64,000 nucleotides of DNA from Unio delphinus. Taxonomy: Eukaryota; Mollusca; Bivalvia; Unionida; Unionidae. Below, in pieces: positions 15,143-23,385 of the stretch. A program made the position numbers and the translations under genes. Location of the stretch: assembly GCA_029339505.1 (NCBI GenBank), contig JAQISU010000233.1, forward strand, positions 3,706,001 to 3,770,000, written 5' to 3'. Position 1 is the first letter of the stretch, and each line of letters starts with the position of its first letter. The notes below the pieces were generated by a model. It was not told where the DNA came from. It saw nothing but the letters and a program-made list of their open reading frames with translations, and ran no database searches.

Positions 15143-16891
15143 TTCTTGATCTAGGGATATAAACGCACATGATAATTGTTTTTGTTCTATATAGTCACAT
15201 ATGTTTCTTATAAGGTGACCGTTGTCAAAAATAGATCGACCTTTAACTCCACATGTTTGATCCATGTGTATTATTTTGGACATGACATTTCCAAGTCTAT
15301 TAGTAATAATCTTTGATAAAATTTTGTAATCCACATTTAATAGGGAGATAGGTCTCCAATTTTTCATATTGTTTGAATTTTGAGGATCCTTACATAATAA
15401 AGTAATATAGGATATTTTTTTGTGAATCGGACATAGTGTTCCATTCAAAGATTAAATTGTATAAGCGGACTAGTGTGTCGCCTAAATATTCAAAGAACGT
15501 GACGTAAAATTCTTTTGTGAGACCGTCAGGTCCTGGTAATTTATTTGGTTTCATCATATTTAAAGATTTCAAAATTTCTGTTTTAGTAATTAGGTCTAGT
15601 AAGGAATTGATTGTCTTCAGCGTTTAACTGAGGCAATCCAGTTAAAAATTCTTTAAATAATTCTTCATCAATAGGTTCGGAGGTAAATAAATTTGAATAA
15701 AACTTTTCAAAGCATTTTAAAATATCAGCACTAGAATTATAGGTCATGTTATTATATTCAATTTCAGTAATGGTTTTCTGGGAACCCTTTTTATTTTCTA
15801 ATTGAAAAAAGAATTGGCTCGGTTTTTCATTGTTGTCTAAAATTTTTGCTTTACTTCTAATTACTGATCCTATATATTTTTCATTTTGCAATTCTTTGAT
15901 GGCCATCCGGAGTTCTTGTAGTTGTAAGAAAAGTTCTTATTTATTAGTTGAATCATAATTTTGTCTTAGATATTGGTATTTTCTTTTCAAAGATTTAATT
16001 TCAAGGTTTTTCATTTTTGAGAGTTCTTTCGAATATCGGACAATCTCTTCTTTAAATTTGAGTTTTAGCTCATCCCAATATTCTAACGTGAGGTTATGAT
16101 GTTTTAGTTCTCTCTGAATTAATTCCGTAATAAGCATTTTTAATGTGGTGTGGTTTAAAAGCGAGTTGTTGCATTTCCAGTATCCAGTACCATAGGATAT
16201 TAATGAGTTGGAAGTTATACTTAAAATTACTGCATCATGATCAGATTGAGTGAAGTTTACAATTGTCGAATTAAGGATGAAATCTGCTATGTTTTTAGAA
16301 ACATATATTCGGTCTAGCCTGCTTGCTAAAAGTGGTAGTGAGGAGTCTAGTGTGTTTCTATACCATGTGTACCTTTTTGCTGAGGGGTTCAATTTACGAA
16401 AAGTATCGATTAATTTAAAATTGGATATAAGAGATCTTAATGCTTGGATGGACTTATCGCTGTAATTAGTGAGATTATGTTGACCAGTTAAAAATGTGAA
16501 TAACGAATTAAAAAATTCGCTTTTTTCCGAATCGGGAATAGGGCCATATATATTTAAGGCACGGTATGGTATATTATTGCACTGGAAGTCAGCGCAGATT
16601 ATTCTACCATCATGATCAGTTTCATATTTAAGGAAAGTTATATTAGGATTAAAATTAATAATAGCGACACCAGATGAACGACTCGAGCCAAAACTCCATA
16701 TTGCATCACAACATTTTAATTTATTCTGAATTTTTGAAGTAAGGGTTCTATTTTCTACATGAGTTTCTTGTAAAAAAAACAACAAGGTCAATATGATAAG
16801 AAGATACCAAGTTTCTAATCTCGTATAGTTTTTGATCTGTGTTAGCTCGAAGGCCATTTATATTTAATGTAAGGATATTAATTTTACTCAT
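15143..16891 (-). pseudogene. LINE D ORF2 remnant: AP endonuclease and partial reverse transcriptase
   Basis: Starts at the conserved MSKINILTLNINGLRAN (16891) and is broken by frameshifts near QETHVE (about 16770), around 15930 and around 15580. The endonuclease part keeps LNIYGP and QSDHDAVIL. It lacks a 60-bp block, at about 16465-16475, that in LINE B encodes the catalytic GDFN motif. The reverse transcriptase part keeps GPDGLTKEFY, NWRPISLLN and TNRLGNVMSK, then ends at LDQE. The fragment cannot encode an active enzyme. About 270 bp at its 3' edge match LINE B almost exactly, while the rest resembles LINE A. Confidence 0.9.
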
Positions 16892-17364
16892 TTGTTTGTT
16901 ATTGGAGTGGCATGTCCAGAATAAGTTAAACATCGTTCATACATCTAAGACATAACTGCTGCGCATTTTGGTGTACGAGGCAAGTCAGTCTGAGCTGAGA
17001 TGAGTAGAGTTCAATGTATATGTAGATACTTTTCATTACCAGAACTTACTTATAAAATAATAACAAAGTAGGGGAGGGTGTATAGTTAAGGGTTAAAAAT
17101 AATTGATGAAAAGAAATAAAATTCTACATATGTTATATATGTTATGAAAAGAATAAAATTGATATTTTAAAGATAATGACATATTATAATGAATTGAAAT
17201 AAATGAACCTAATAGGAATGAAAAATAACTTATCTCCTTTAATCCGTTTGGCGTATTCATTGTCTGTTTTCCTGTCCTTATATATATCCGTTCCATTGTA
17301 TATCCTTCATTGTCCGTGGTCGTTCTAGATTGTTTAGCATATATTTCACAACTTGATGTTAACT

Positions 17365-18324
17365 TTACACTTCCATATTTGAATCTTCTTCTGCTCTAAA
17401 TTTCTTTGTTCTCTTGGAGGATACATCTTGCCATGTTCCTGTTTCTATGTCAAACAATTCCCTCTTATCTGATGCTCTGGAGGGACTAGGATTCTCTTCT
17501 GTTTGATCTACTTCTTCAGTAATTTTTTCTTCTGCTATTGCTTCAACGTTTGCTGGTGACACGGCTTTGGTTTTGGTGGGTACCTCCTCCTGTGCCACTT
17601 GTAAGGTTTCTGATGGGGTGGAAGTACTGGGGTGATCGGTTGTGCTGTTCCCCGCTGACGAACAAGCTTCTGGAGTTGAAGAATTCTTAGCTTTTGTCTG
17701 TCTTGAAGTTTGTGGTGCAGGTGATTGAGGGGTTATCCGTTGGTTGCTTGCAACTGAAGCATAACTTATCCCCTTGTCTGGACAATCTTTCCTTAAGTGT
17801 CCGGATTGACGGCATCTTAGACAGATTGGGGGTCTCCCTTTCATCGTTATCAGCATACCGAACATTCCTAGGGATACAATATGAGGGATGTTTCTTCTAT
17901 CGAATTCCGTCGTTCTGAGCTTGACAATTCTGGTTCCATTTTCCATCATCGTGTTTTGACTTATGATTGTTTTGTCTCTGGTTATCTCCAGGACTTCACC
18001 ATACTCTTTTAATACGTCCTTAATGATAAGGTCATCTACGAACAATGGTAGCCAGTGTACTCGAAGATCAATTATTAGCCTTGCTATATAGCTTATACCG
18101 TCTCCGGCAACATCTTTCGCTTTCTCTTGGGATTTTAACACTGCGTGCCATGGGGCATTCTCCCCTTCTCTGTATAGTCCTTCCATGTCTGAGGTATCTA
18201 CACCGGCAGTCGTAAGTTTCCTGAGTGCTTCCTCACGAGACATTCTTCCATCTACTCTGATGGTCCTTAGGTAGATGTCAGACTTGACATATCTGGACAA
18301 ATTAACTTCTACGTGACGGTACAT
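17365..18324 (-). CDS. LINE D ORF1 protein (RRM-like region plus CCHC zinc knuckle)
   Basis: A 319-residue intact frame, homologous to the 309-residue ORF1 of LINE B. The N-terminal part (MYRHVEVNLSRYVKSDIYLR) leads into an RRM-like region. A zinc knuckle CLRCRQSGHLRKDC has C-x2-C-x4-H-x4-C spacing at about residues 169-182. A low-complexity Ser/Thr/Pro/Glu-rich C-terminal third follows. ORF1 proteins of L1/Tx1-type LINEs bind the element's RNA to form the retrotransposition particle. It reads antisense to CDC5L. Its ORF2 partner in this element is broken, so any protein could act only on other copies. Confidence 0.85.
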   Translation of the reverse strand: MYRHVEVNLSRYVKSDIYLRTIRVDGRMSREEALRKLTTAGVDTSDMEGLYREGENAPWHAVLKSQEKAKDVAGDGISYIARLIIDLRVHWLPLFVDDLIIKDVLKEYGEVLEITRDKTIISQNTMMENGTRIVKLRTTEFDRRNIPHIVSLGMFGMLITMKGRPPICLRCRQSGHLRKDCPDKGISYASVASNQRITPQSPAPQTSRQTKAKNSSTPEACSSAGNSTTDHPSTSTPSETLQVAQEEVPTKTKAVSPANVEAIAEEKITEEVDQTEENPSPSRASDKRELFDIETGTWQDVSSKRTKKFRAEEDSNMEV

Positions 18325-18410
18325 CTTGAAACAGAACTCTAAATTTAAAATAACTATTGTGATTTTTTTCTCTCTCTTTTGGGGAAACCTCCTAGATGAT
18401 CATTATACTA

Positions 18411-18672
18411 TAAATAGTATAATGGTGTGCTTATTGGTCCTTATAGCATAGCATGGTCAGTAGTTTCAGAGAATAACATATTATTCAAGCGTTAAAGTCA
18501 ATTCTGATAAAACCGATGAAAACAAAACAAAAAATTTTATTCACAAATTGTACTATTTTGTTCTTTAAAGAGTTTTCTTGCTTATGAAATAAATAAAGAA
18601 ACAAACTTTGTACATGTATGAAAGACAGACATACTCATTCTTGTCGAACTTTTCTGATTATATAACGGCAGT
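18411..18672 (+). repeat. Inverted partner of 13-285
   Basis: The same unknown element as 13-285, in opposite orientation. It sits between the 5' end of LINE D and the start of LINE F. It contains ACTATAAATAGTATAAT next to the LINE D 5' end. Confidence 0.8.
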
Positions 18673-18689
18673 TGTACTATAACAAATCA

Positions 18690-20167
18690 TAAAAGATGTA
18701 ATTTAGACCTTAACCTAATTAAAAGTATTCAAGGTACACATTGGGGTGCCTGTCAAAAAACAATAATTACTCTCTATAGATCACTTATTCAATCTAAGAT
18801 TGAGTATGGGTGTCAGATTTATGCTACGGCATCATCTACACTACTAAATAAAATTATACAAGTACAGAGAAAAGCTCTTCTTAAAGCAACTGGAGCATTA
18901 CCGTCTACATCCACAGAGGAGTTACAGGTCTTGGCAGGTGAACTTCCACTTTATTTGAGAAGACAAGAGGTCATGTTAAGATATGTTGCTCGTTTGTCAG
19001 CTCATAAGGAAACACACCCCACATTGCAGATTATTAAAAAATGCAATAAACCCCTAATAAAACGAGGTAAATATTCTAATTCATGTGGTAAGCAAATAAA
19101 TACTATAAAAACTAAACTCCCTGTGGATATATTTCAAGTATAAAAAATTACACCTCCAATTATAATTCCATGGAGACTTAATCATATATATGTAGATCTC
19201 TCCCTGCTAAATCAAGGTAATAAAATACAGAACCCACATTTTCTGAAAATGATTATAAATGAAAAGTTAAATAATAAATATAAAAATCATTTAAAAATTT
19301 ATACTGATGGTTCTAAAACAACTGATCCTACAAGAACAGCAGCAGCATGGGTCATACCTAATTTACAAATAAATGAAGGTAAACGCTTACCAGATTATTT
19401 TTCTATATATAGTGTTGAATTCTGGGCTATACTACAAGCCCTTATGTGGATTCAACAAAATAAACCATCAAAAGCTTTAATTGTAAGTGACTCACTTAGT
19501 GTTCTCAAAACTATTAATAATAAATAATAACTCCAATAGTAGGAAAAACTTTCTGTATCAATTACAATATCAAATAACTAAACTTAAAACGCAAAACATT
19601 ATAGTAGACTTTCTATGGGTACCTTCACACATAGGTGTAAAGGGAAATGAATTAGCTGATCAGTTAGCTAATAATAAACTAAATGAATTAAATTATGACC
19701 CATTGCAGTATAGTCATACTGAAATGTATAGGTTAATATATAACATGATAAATACCATCTGGCAAAATACCTGGAGCTCATCCAATAAAGGGAGAATACT
19801 GCATAATATCATCAAAACTGTTAAAAGAACAGCATTAATATTAGGTAATACGAGGAGGGAACAAATTAAAATGAATAGGATAATGATAGGAAAAACAAAG
19901 CTGGCTAACAGATTTGGTAAATACATAGGAACATTCCCACATAATATTAACTGCTTTAAATGTAAACAACCAGAAGATTTAGACCATATATTCAATAAAT
20001 GCACAAAGAATATTATTTACAGAAATAAACTTAAAAATAAATTAAAATTAGGGAAATCAATAAATGTATATCCAAAAATGCTTAATTTAACTCAACCTAA
20101 TATACAATTAACTGCAAAAAACATAATTGATTTTCTTATAAACTCCAACTTAATTGACAAAATATAA
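18690..20167 (+). pseudogene. LINE F: RNase H-containing LINE (I/Jockey-group-like), 5' truncated and frameshifted
   Basis: The frame starts with sequence typical of the region after the reverse transcriptase in I/Jockey-group LINEs (GTHWGACQKTIITLYRSLIQ, SKIEYGC, LQVLAGELPLYLRRQ). An in-frame stop lies at 19141-19143. RNase H follows, with acidic residues in IYTDGS (about 19297), SVEFWAILQAL (about 19411) and SDSLSVL (about 19489), and the PSHIGVKGNELADQLAN block (about 19623). A +1 frameshift near 19510-19530 splits the domain. A terminal zinc-knuckle-like CFKCKQPEDLDHIFNKC (C-x2-C-x7-H-x4-C) ends near 20002. The endonuclease and most of the reverse transcriptase are missing. Inactive. Confidence 0.85.
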
Positions 20168-20184
20168 CATTATCATGCAATAAT

Positions 20185-20399
20185 TAGGATAGGAATCAAT
20201 TATTATTAACATCATAAATATAAAATAAGTTTATTAATAATAAATAATTAATTAATAGATAAGGTTCAAAACTAGCCTGTGACTCTGCTGAAGTGGTGAT
20301 ATGATCGGGTGTAGATACTGAGTTCTTAAAGAACTTATACGGGCCTTGCGAGTTTACACTCACTCATAATCATCATTATAGCAGAGATCATCGCTGTAT

Positions 20400-20443
<44 letters not shown>

Positions 20444-20925
20444 AAATTAAATTAATTTACTAGGATTTTATTATTATTAATATTAAAAATAATTCTATTA
20501 ATAATAACTAATTACTTAACAATAGTTAAAATTAGCCTGTGACTCTGTTGGAGTGGTGATGTGAGTGGGTGTAGATACTGAGTTCATAAAGAACTTATAC
20601 GCGTCTTGCGAGTTTACACTCACTCATAATCATGGTTCTAGCAGAGATCACCGCTATATAGAATATATTGACATACAAAATTAAATTAATCGGCTAGGAT
20701 TCTATTACTATTATTTTAAATAAATCTATTAATAATAACTAATTACTTAAAAAATTAGTTTAAAATTAGCCTGTGACTCTGTTGGAGCTGTAATCTGGGT
20801 GGGTGTTGATAAATGAGTATCATACGCGACTTGCGAGTCTACACTTACTCATGATTATGGTCTTGACAGAGATTACCGCTATATAGGTTTAATATATAAT
20901 TAATAAGTGTAGTCTGAGAAAAACC
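20185..20925 (+). repeat. Three tandem units (about 235-260 bp) forming the LINE F 3' region
   Basis: Each unit has an AT-rich segment rich in TTATTAATAATAA, then a conserved core of about 115 bases starting GCCTGTGACTCTG and ending in (G/C)CGCT(A/G)TATA. The cores are at about 20275-20400, 20535-20660 and 20768-20885. A (TA)n tract (20402-20440) follows the first core. The cores contain matched inverted segments, with compensatory changes between units. The array begins right after the LINE F stop codon, so it is probably its 3' UTR. Copy 2 has an extra, internally deleted unit. Confidence 0.85.
20281..20400 (+). ncRNA. Candidate structured RNA element (unit 1 of three)
   Basis: Nested pairing is possible between 20292-20300 and 20387-20395, and between 20301-20315 and 20353-20367. 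Two small hairpins lie inside: AGTTC/GAACT at 20321-20335 and a CG-rich one near 20340-20350. A further complementarity, CTCTGCT (20283-20289) with AGCAGAG (20380-20386), crosses the outer stem, so it is an alternative fold or a pseudoknot. Equivalent elements are at 20541-20657 and 20775-20882. The pairing was worked out by eye, and function is unknown. A role as reverse transcriptase recognition structure is an inference. Confidence 0.45.
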
Positions 20926-20967
20926 TCCATATAAGCACCACCCTCTTTTCTGTCAGAATAAAAGCTA

Positions 20968-21144
20968 ATGGCACTTAACATCCAAAATTATTTGATAAAC
21001 CTTGAACTGGACTTCAATGGAAGTGGAAATTGCATGGACAATATTCGAGGGATAACAAATGGAACAGTTGATGCTATCACTGACAACAGAGGAAACGTGG
21101 AGAACCAGACTACAGAACAGCCCTTCTCAGGGTTATTTTCTTAG
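20968..21144 (+). CDS. Unrecognised 58-residue open frame
   Basis: ATG at 20968 to TAG at 21142. The product begins MALNIQNYLINLELDFNGSG and is polar, with balanced composition, unlike the low-complexity frames around it. I recognise no domain. It lies between the LINE F 3' array and a hexamer repeat, so it may be a relic of another transposon. It is present unchanged in copy 2. It may equally be a chance frame. Confidence 0.2.
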   Translation: MALNIQNYLINLELDFNGSGNCMDNIRGITNGTVDAITDNRGNVENQTTEQPFSGLFS

Positions 21145-21149
21145 GGCTA

Positions 21150-21300
21150 ATTAATGTTAATGTTGATGTTAATGTTAATGTTGATATTGGTGTTAATGTT
21201 AATGTTGATGTTAATGTTGATGTTTGTATTAATATTAATGTTAATGATGTTAGTGTTGATGTTGATGTTGATACTAATACTAATGTTAATTGTTAATTGT
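21150..21300 (+). repeat. (TTAATG/TTGATG)n hexamer-based repeat
   Basis: About 150 bases of GTTAAT and GTTGAT hexamers in irregular order, with a few imperfect units. Confidence 0.9.
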
Positions 21301-22379
21301 TATTGTGTTGTACTGTTGTAATTGTCTTGTATTGTTACTATTTCCTACCCTTTGTGACTCTTGGGAATAGGGGAAGGCTAGTGAAACAGTTTGGACACAG
21401 GCTCTTTTCTATATAGAAATCGCCTGGATTGGTGTACGCACATGTATACAGCCTGGTATACCTCTGTGCCTACGCATAAGTATACAATCAGGTATACCTC
21501 TGTGCCAAAACCAATCAGTCTCTCTGGGAAGCTGGTGTTGACCCTTTTCCCTCTTCTATTTCTAAAATCTATGTCCTTGTATATGTTTAATGTTTTTTCT
21601 ATAGATAGAGAATTCTCAAACTCGATTGGTAACAGAGAATTCCATTTGAACAACCAAACATCAATCTCGAATATGGCATTTTCGGCTCACACCCAACCAA
21701 ATCTACAACTTAAAACAACCTACCGAGAACAAACTTTCATAGTCACTCTGACACACTAGTGTAGGTATTTTGTTTTTTCCTAGGGTGAATTTCCCTCTTC
21801 GAGAAGGGATTTTTGCCGGTAGGATGGTGGAGATTGTATAGTACACTATGTACTTACTTAGGGGCATAGTGATAAGTGATAGGAAATTCGTAACTTATAT
21901 AGCTTGACTCAATTACACAGGTGACTTACACATAATTGGTATAGGGCATCCATTAGAAAAACTGGATTATAATTGAAAGAAATAAAAAAGGGATTGCAAC
22001 CTCATAGACACATGTGCATACACACATTATGACCCTATTAGGATCTATAAGGTAGTCTTAATCCAGGACTATCAGACCCCCGCAACACAATGTTGCAATA
22101 GTAATGAAATACAATAAATAACATTAAAACGACACACAACACAACATAATATAGCACTTCCACTTTTTATACATGTCTTATGGGGTTGCAAGTATAATAA
22201 TAAGGGTGTGGTACTTTTTGGCTCCTCGTGTTTGTTTGTTTTTGGGTCCGGTTGTGCGTTCGGCTGCCTTTGCGTGCAAGACGATGATGAATTAATTTCC
22301 AGGACCTCTTCCTGACTGACTGTCGACGAAGTTGATGGGGGTAGGTGCGGATGGGACTTGCCTACCTACCCCAGGGCTT
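21301..22379 (+). other. Non-coding DNA with short local repeats, no gene seen
   Basis: It contains two 27-bp direct repeats of GTATACA..GGTATACCTCTGTGCC (about 21445-21510). A hairpin-forming phrase near 21789-21815 (TCCCTCTTCGAGAAGGGA) is also present. The open frames at 21378-21653 (minus) and 21391-21759 (plus) overlap each other. The minus one has a phrase (WNSLLPIEF) that faintly recalls the C-terminus of some LINE reverse transcriptases, but the support is too thin to call it. Confidence 0.4.
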
Positions 22380-22560
22380 CCATTTATACCGATAGTTACT
22401 TTTTAGTAATTCGGTATAACGCCCAAATTGATAAGTGTACTAATGTACACGTGTATAAAGGTAAATAAATGTTCAGCGATATGCTGGATATAAAAGTTGC
22501 CCATATGCCCCTAGTGGGCGGAGGCAACTATAAAACACCAATTAGTAGTAGTAACAAATC
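22380..22560 (+). promoter_or_regulatory. Upstream region of the U1-like gene
   Basis: This sequence directly precedes the U1 5' end at 22561. It contains an imperfect hairpin (GTTGCC at 22496-22501 pairing with GGCAAC at 22523-22528, with GCCC/GGGC inside). A TATA-like CTATAAAAC at about 22529-22537 lies some 25-30 bases before the first U1 base. snRNA promoters carry a proximal element around -55. I cannot verify one by eye because the motif differs between animal groups. Confidence 0.35.
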
Positions 22561-22604
22561 ATACTTACCTGGTTAAGGAGATACCGTGATCATCCAGGCG
22601 GTTC
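22561..22604 (+). pseudogene. U1 snRNA, 5' third (broken gene)
   Basis: Starts ATACTTACCTGG, the universal U1 5' end that base-pairs with 5' splice sites, and continues through GAGATACC-GTGATCA, typical of U1 stem-loop I. The match stops at GGTTC (22600-22604), after which the sequence becomes a (TTC)n run. The remaining two thirds of U1 are found 460-580 bp downstream on the opposite strand, starting with the same GGTTC. The gene is therefore interrupted within stem-loop I/II and cannot give a normal U1 RNA. Confidence 0.88.
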
Positions 22605-23062
22605 TTCTTATTTTTCTTCTTCTTCTTGTCCTTCGGCTTCGGTCGAAAAAAATGCCCCGCTGTGTGCAAGTAGTAATTCAGAAGAGTATAATTAACACAC
22701 AGATAAAAGACTATGCAGAAAAACAGTTTCAACTGTTAAACTTCAAGGTTAAGCATGAAATTGTTCAACATTTTCAAACAAATATGGTTGATGTATATAT
22801 ACTGTTCATTTACTTCGACTGCACTTTTAAATAATGCAACCCTTCCTATCTATATTATAATTCAATTAATATTTATGTTCCTGTTAATTTTACTGACATC
22901 ATAAATTTGTTCTTGTTTTTAGTAAAATACAAAAACATATATTTAGAATTTAGTTGTGAATACATTATTGAACGGCATGATAGCTTCTGGGTGTCACGAC
23001 AAAACAAATTCTACCTATAGCTAATTTTACGGATCAATTGTTTTTTTTAATTTGATTTATAA
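22605..23062 (-). other. U1 3'-flank segment in inverted orientation (shared with 30429-30873)
   Basis: Read on the minus strand, this is the sequence that follows the U1 3' end. It is AT-rich and finishes with CGACCGAAGCCGAAGGAC and a (GAA)n run that abuts the U1 5' third. A copy at about 30429-30873 is roughly 95% identical. The plus-strand open frame starting at 22586 crosses the U1 sequence and is not a gene. Confidence 0.75.
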
Positions 23063-23184
23063 GGGGTTAGCGCGAACGCAGACCCCACACTAAGAAATTA
23101 CGTTCCCGAGTCACCCACATTTGGGGTGATCGCAAGGGTCAGCCCGACCGAAGTGCAATGGAAAGGCCTCACCTTGGGAGAACC
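23063..23184 (-). pseudogene. U1 snRNA, 3' two thirds, inverted relative to the 5' third
   Basis: On the minus strand it begins GGTTCTCCCAAGG and runs through CCATTGCACTTCGG (stem-loop II region). It continues through GCGATCACCCCAAATG and GGGTGACTC (stem-loop III) to the terminal hairpin containing TGCGTTCGCGCTAACCCC. The Sm-site region reads AATTTCTTAG, weaker than the usual AATTTNTGG. Upstream on the same strand it directly abuts the A-rich 3' tail of LINE A. With 22561-22604 it accounts for essentially a whole U1 sequence of about 165 nt. Confidence 0.88.
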
Positions 23185-23333
23185 TTTTTTTTGTTTTTCA
23201 TAACGTCTTTATTCAATATTTACATATTAAAATATACAAGTGATGTTGATTCTCCCATATGCACCCATACTAGATTCTCCGGTCGCCCATGCACGCATTT
23301 TCACAAACAGATACATATATACGGTACATACAA

Positions 23334-23335
<2 letters not shown>

Positions 23336-23384
<49 letters not shown>

Positions 23385-23385
23385 C
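23336..23385 (+). repeat. (CATA)n(TA)n microsatellite inside LINE A
   Basis: ACATACATACATACATACAT passes into a TA run. The TA run is 60 bases longer in copy 2 (60121-60210), one of the largest differences between the duplication copies. It sits at the junction of an internal LINE deletion. Confidence 0.95.

Larger units (their letters stand above)
15143..18398 (-). mobile_element. LINE D: Tx1/L1-type non-LTR retrotransposon, 3' part missing
   Basis: A minus-strand element with its 5' end near 18398, sharing TGATCA and AGGAGGTTTCCCC with full-length LINE B. It has an intact ORF1 (17365-18324), an inter-ORF region, and a broken ORF2 that stops abruptly at 15143 inside the reverse transcriptase, before the YADD motif. 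The 3' end and poly-A tail are absent. That is the reverse of the usual 5' truncation by target-primed reverse transcription, so the end was probably lost by a later deletion. It lies inside CDC5L intron 3, antisense to the gene. Confidence 0.9.

Noticed and set aside
16250..16465. Plus-strand frames within LINEs A and D (also 24821-25090, 25241-25456)
   Set aside because: They are antisense shadows of the ORF2 remnants.
20275..20890. A known self-cleaving ribozyme (hammerhead or HDV-like) in the LINE F 3' units
   Set aside because: No CTGATGA...GAAA hammerhead core is present. The helix order lacks the P4-type hairpin of HDV-like folds. Only a generic structured RNA is supported.
21378..21653. 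C-terminal fragment of a LINE reverse transcriptase on the minus strand
   Set aside because: Only one phrase (WNSLLPIEF) resembles the motif, and the rest is generated by a local direct repeat. Too weak to annotate.
22586..22834. An 82-residue plus-strand open frame
   Set aside because: It starts inside U1 sequence and runs through a (TTC)n tract into U1 3' flank. The same frame near 30374-30649 follows from the repeated module, not from a conserved protein.
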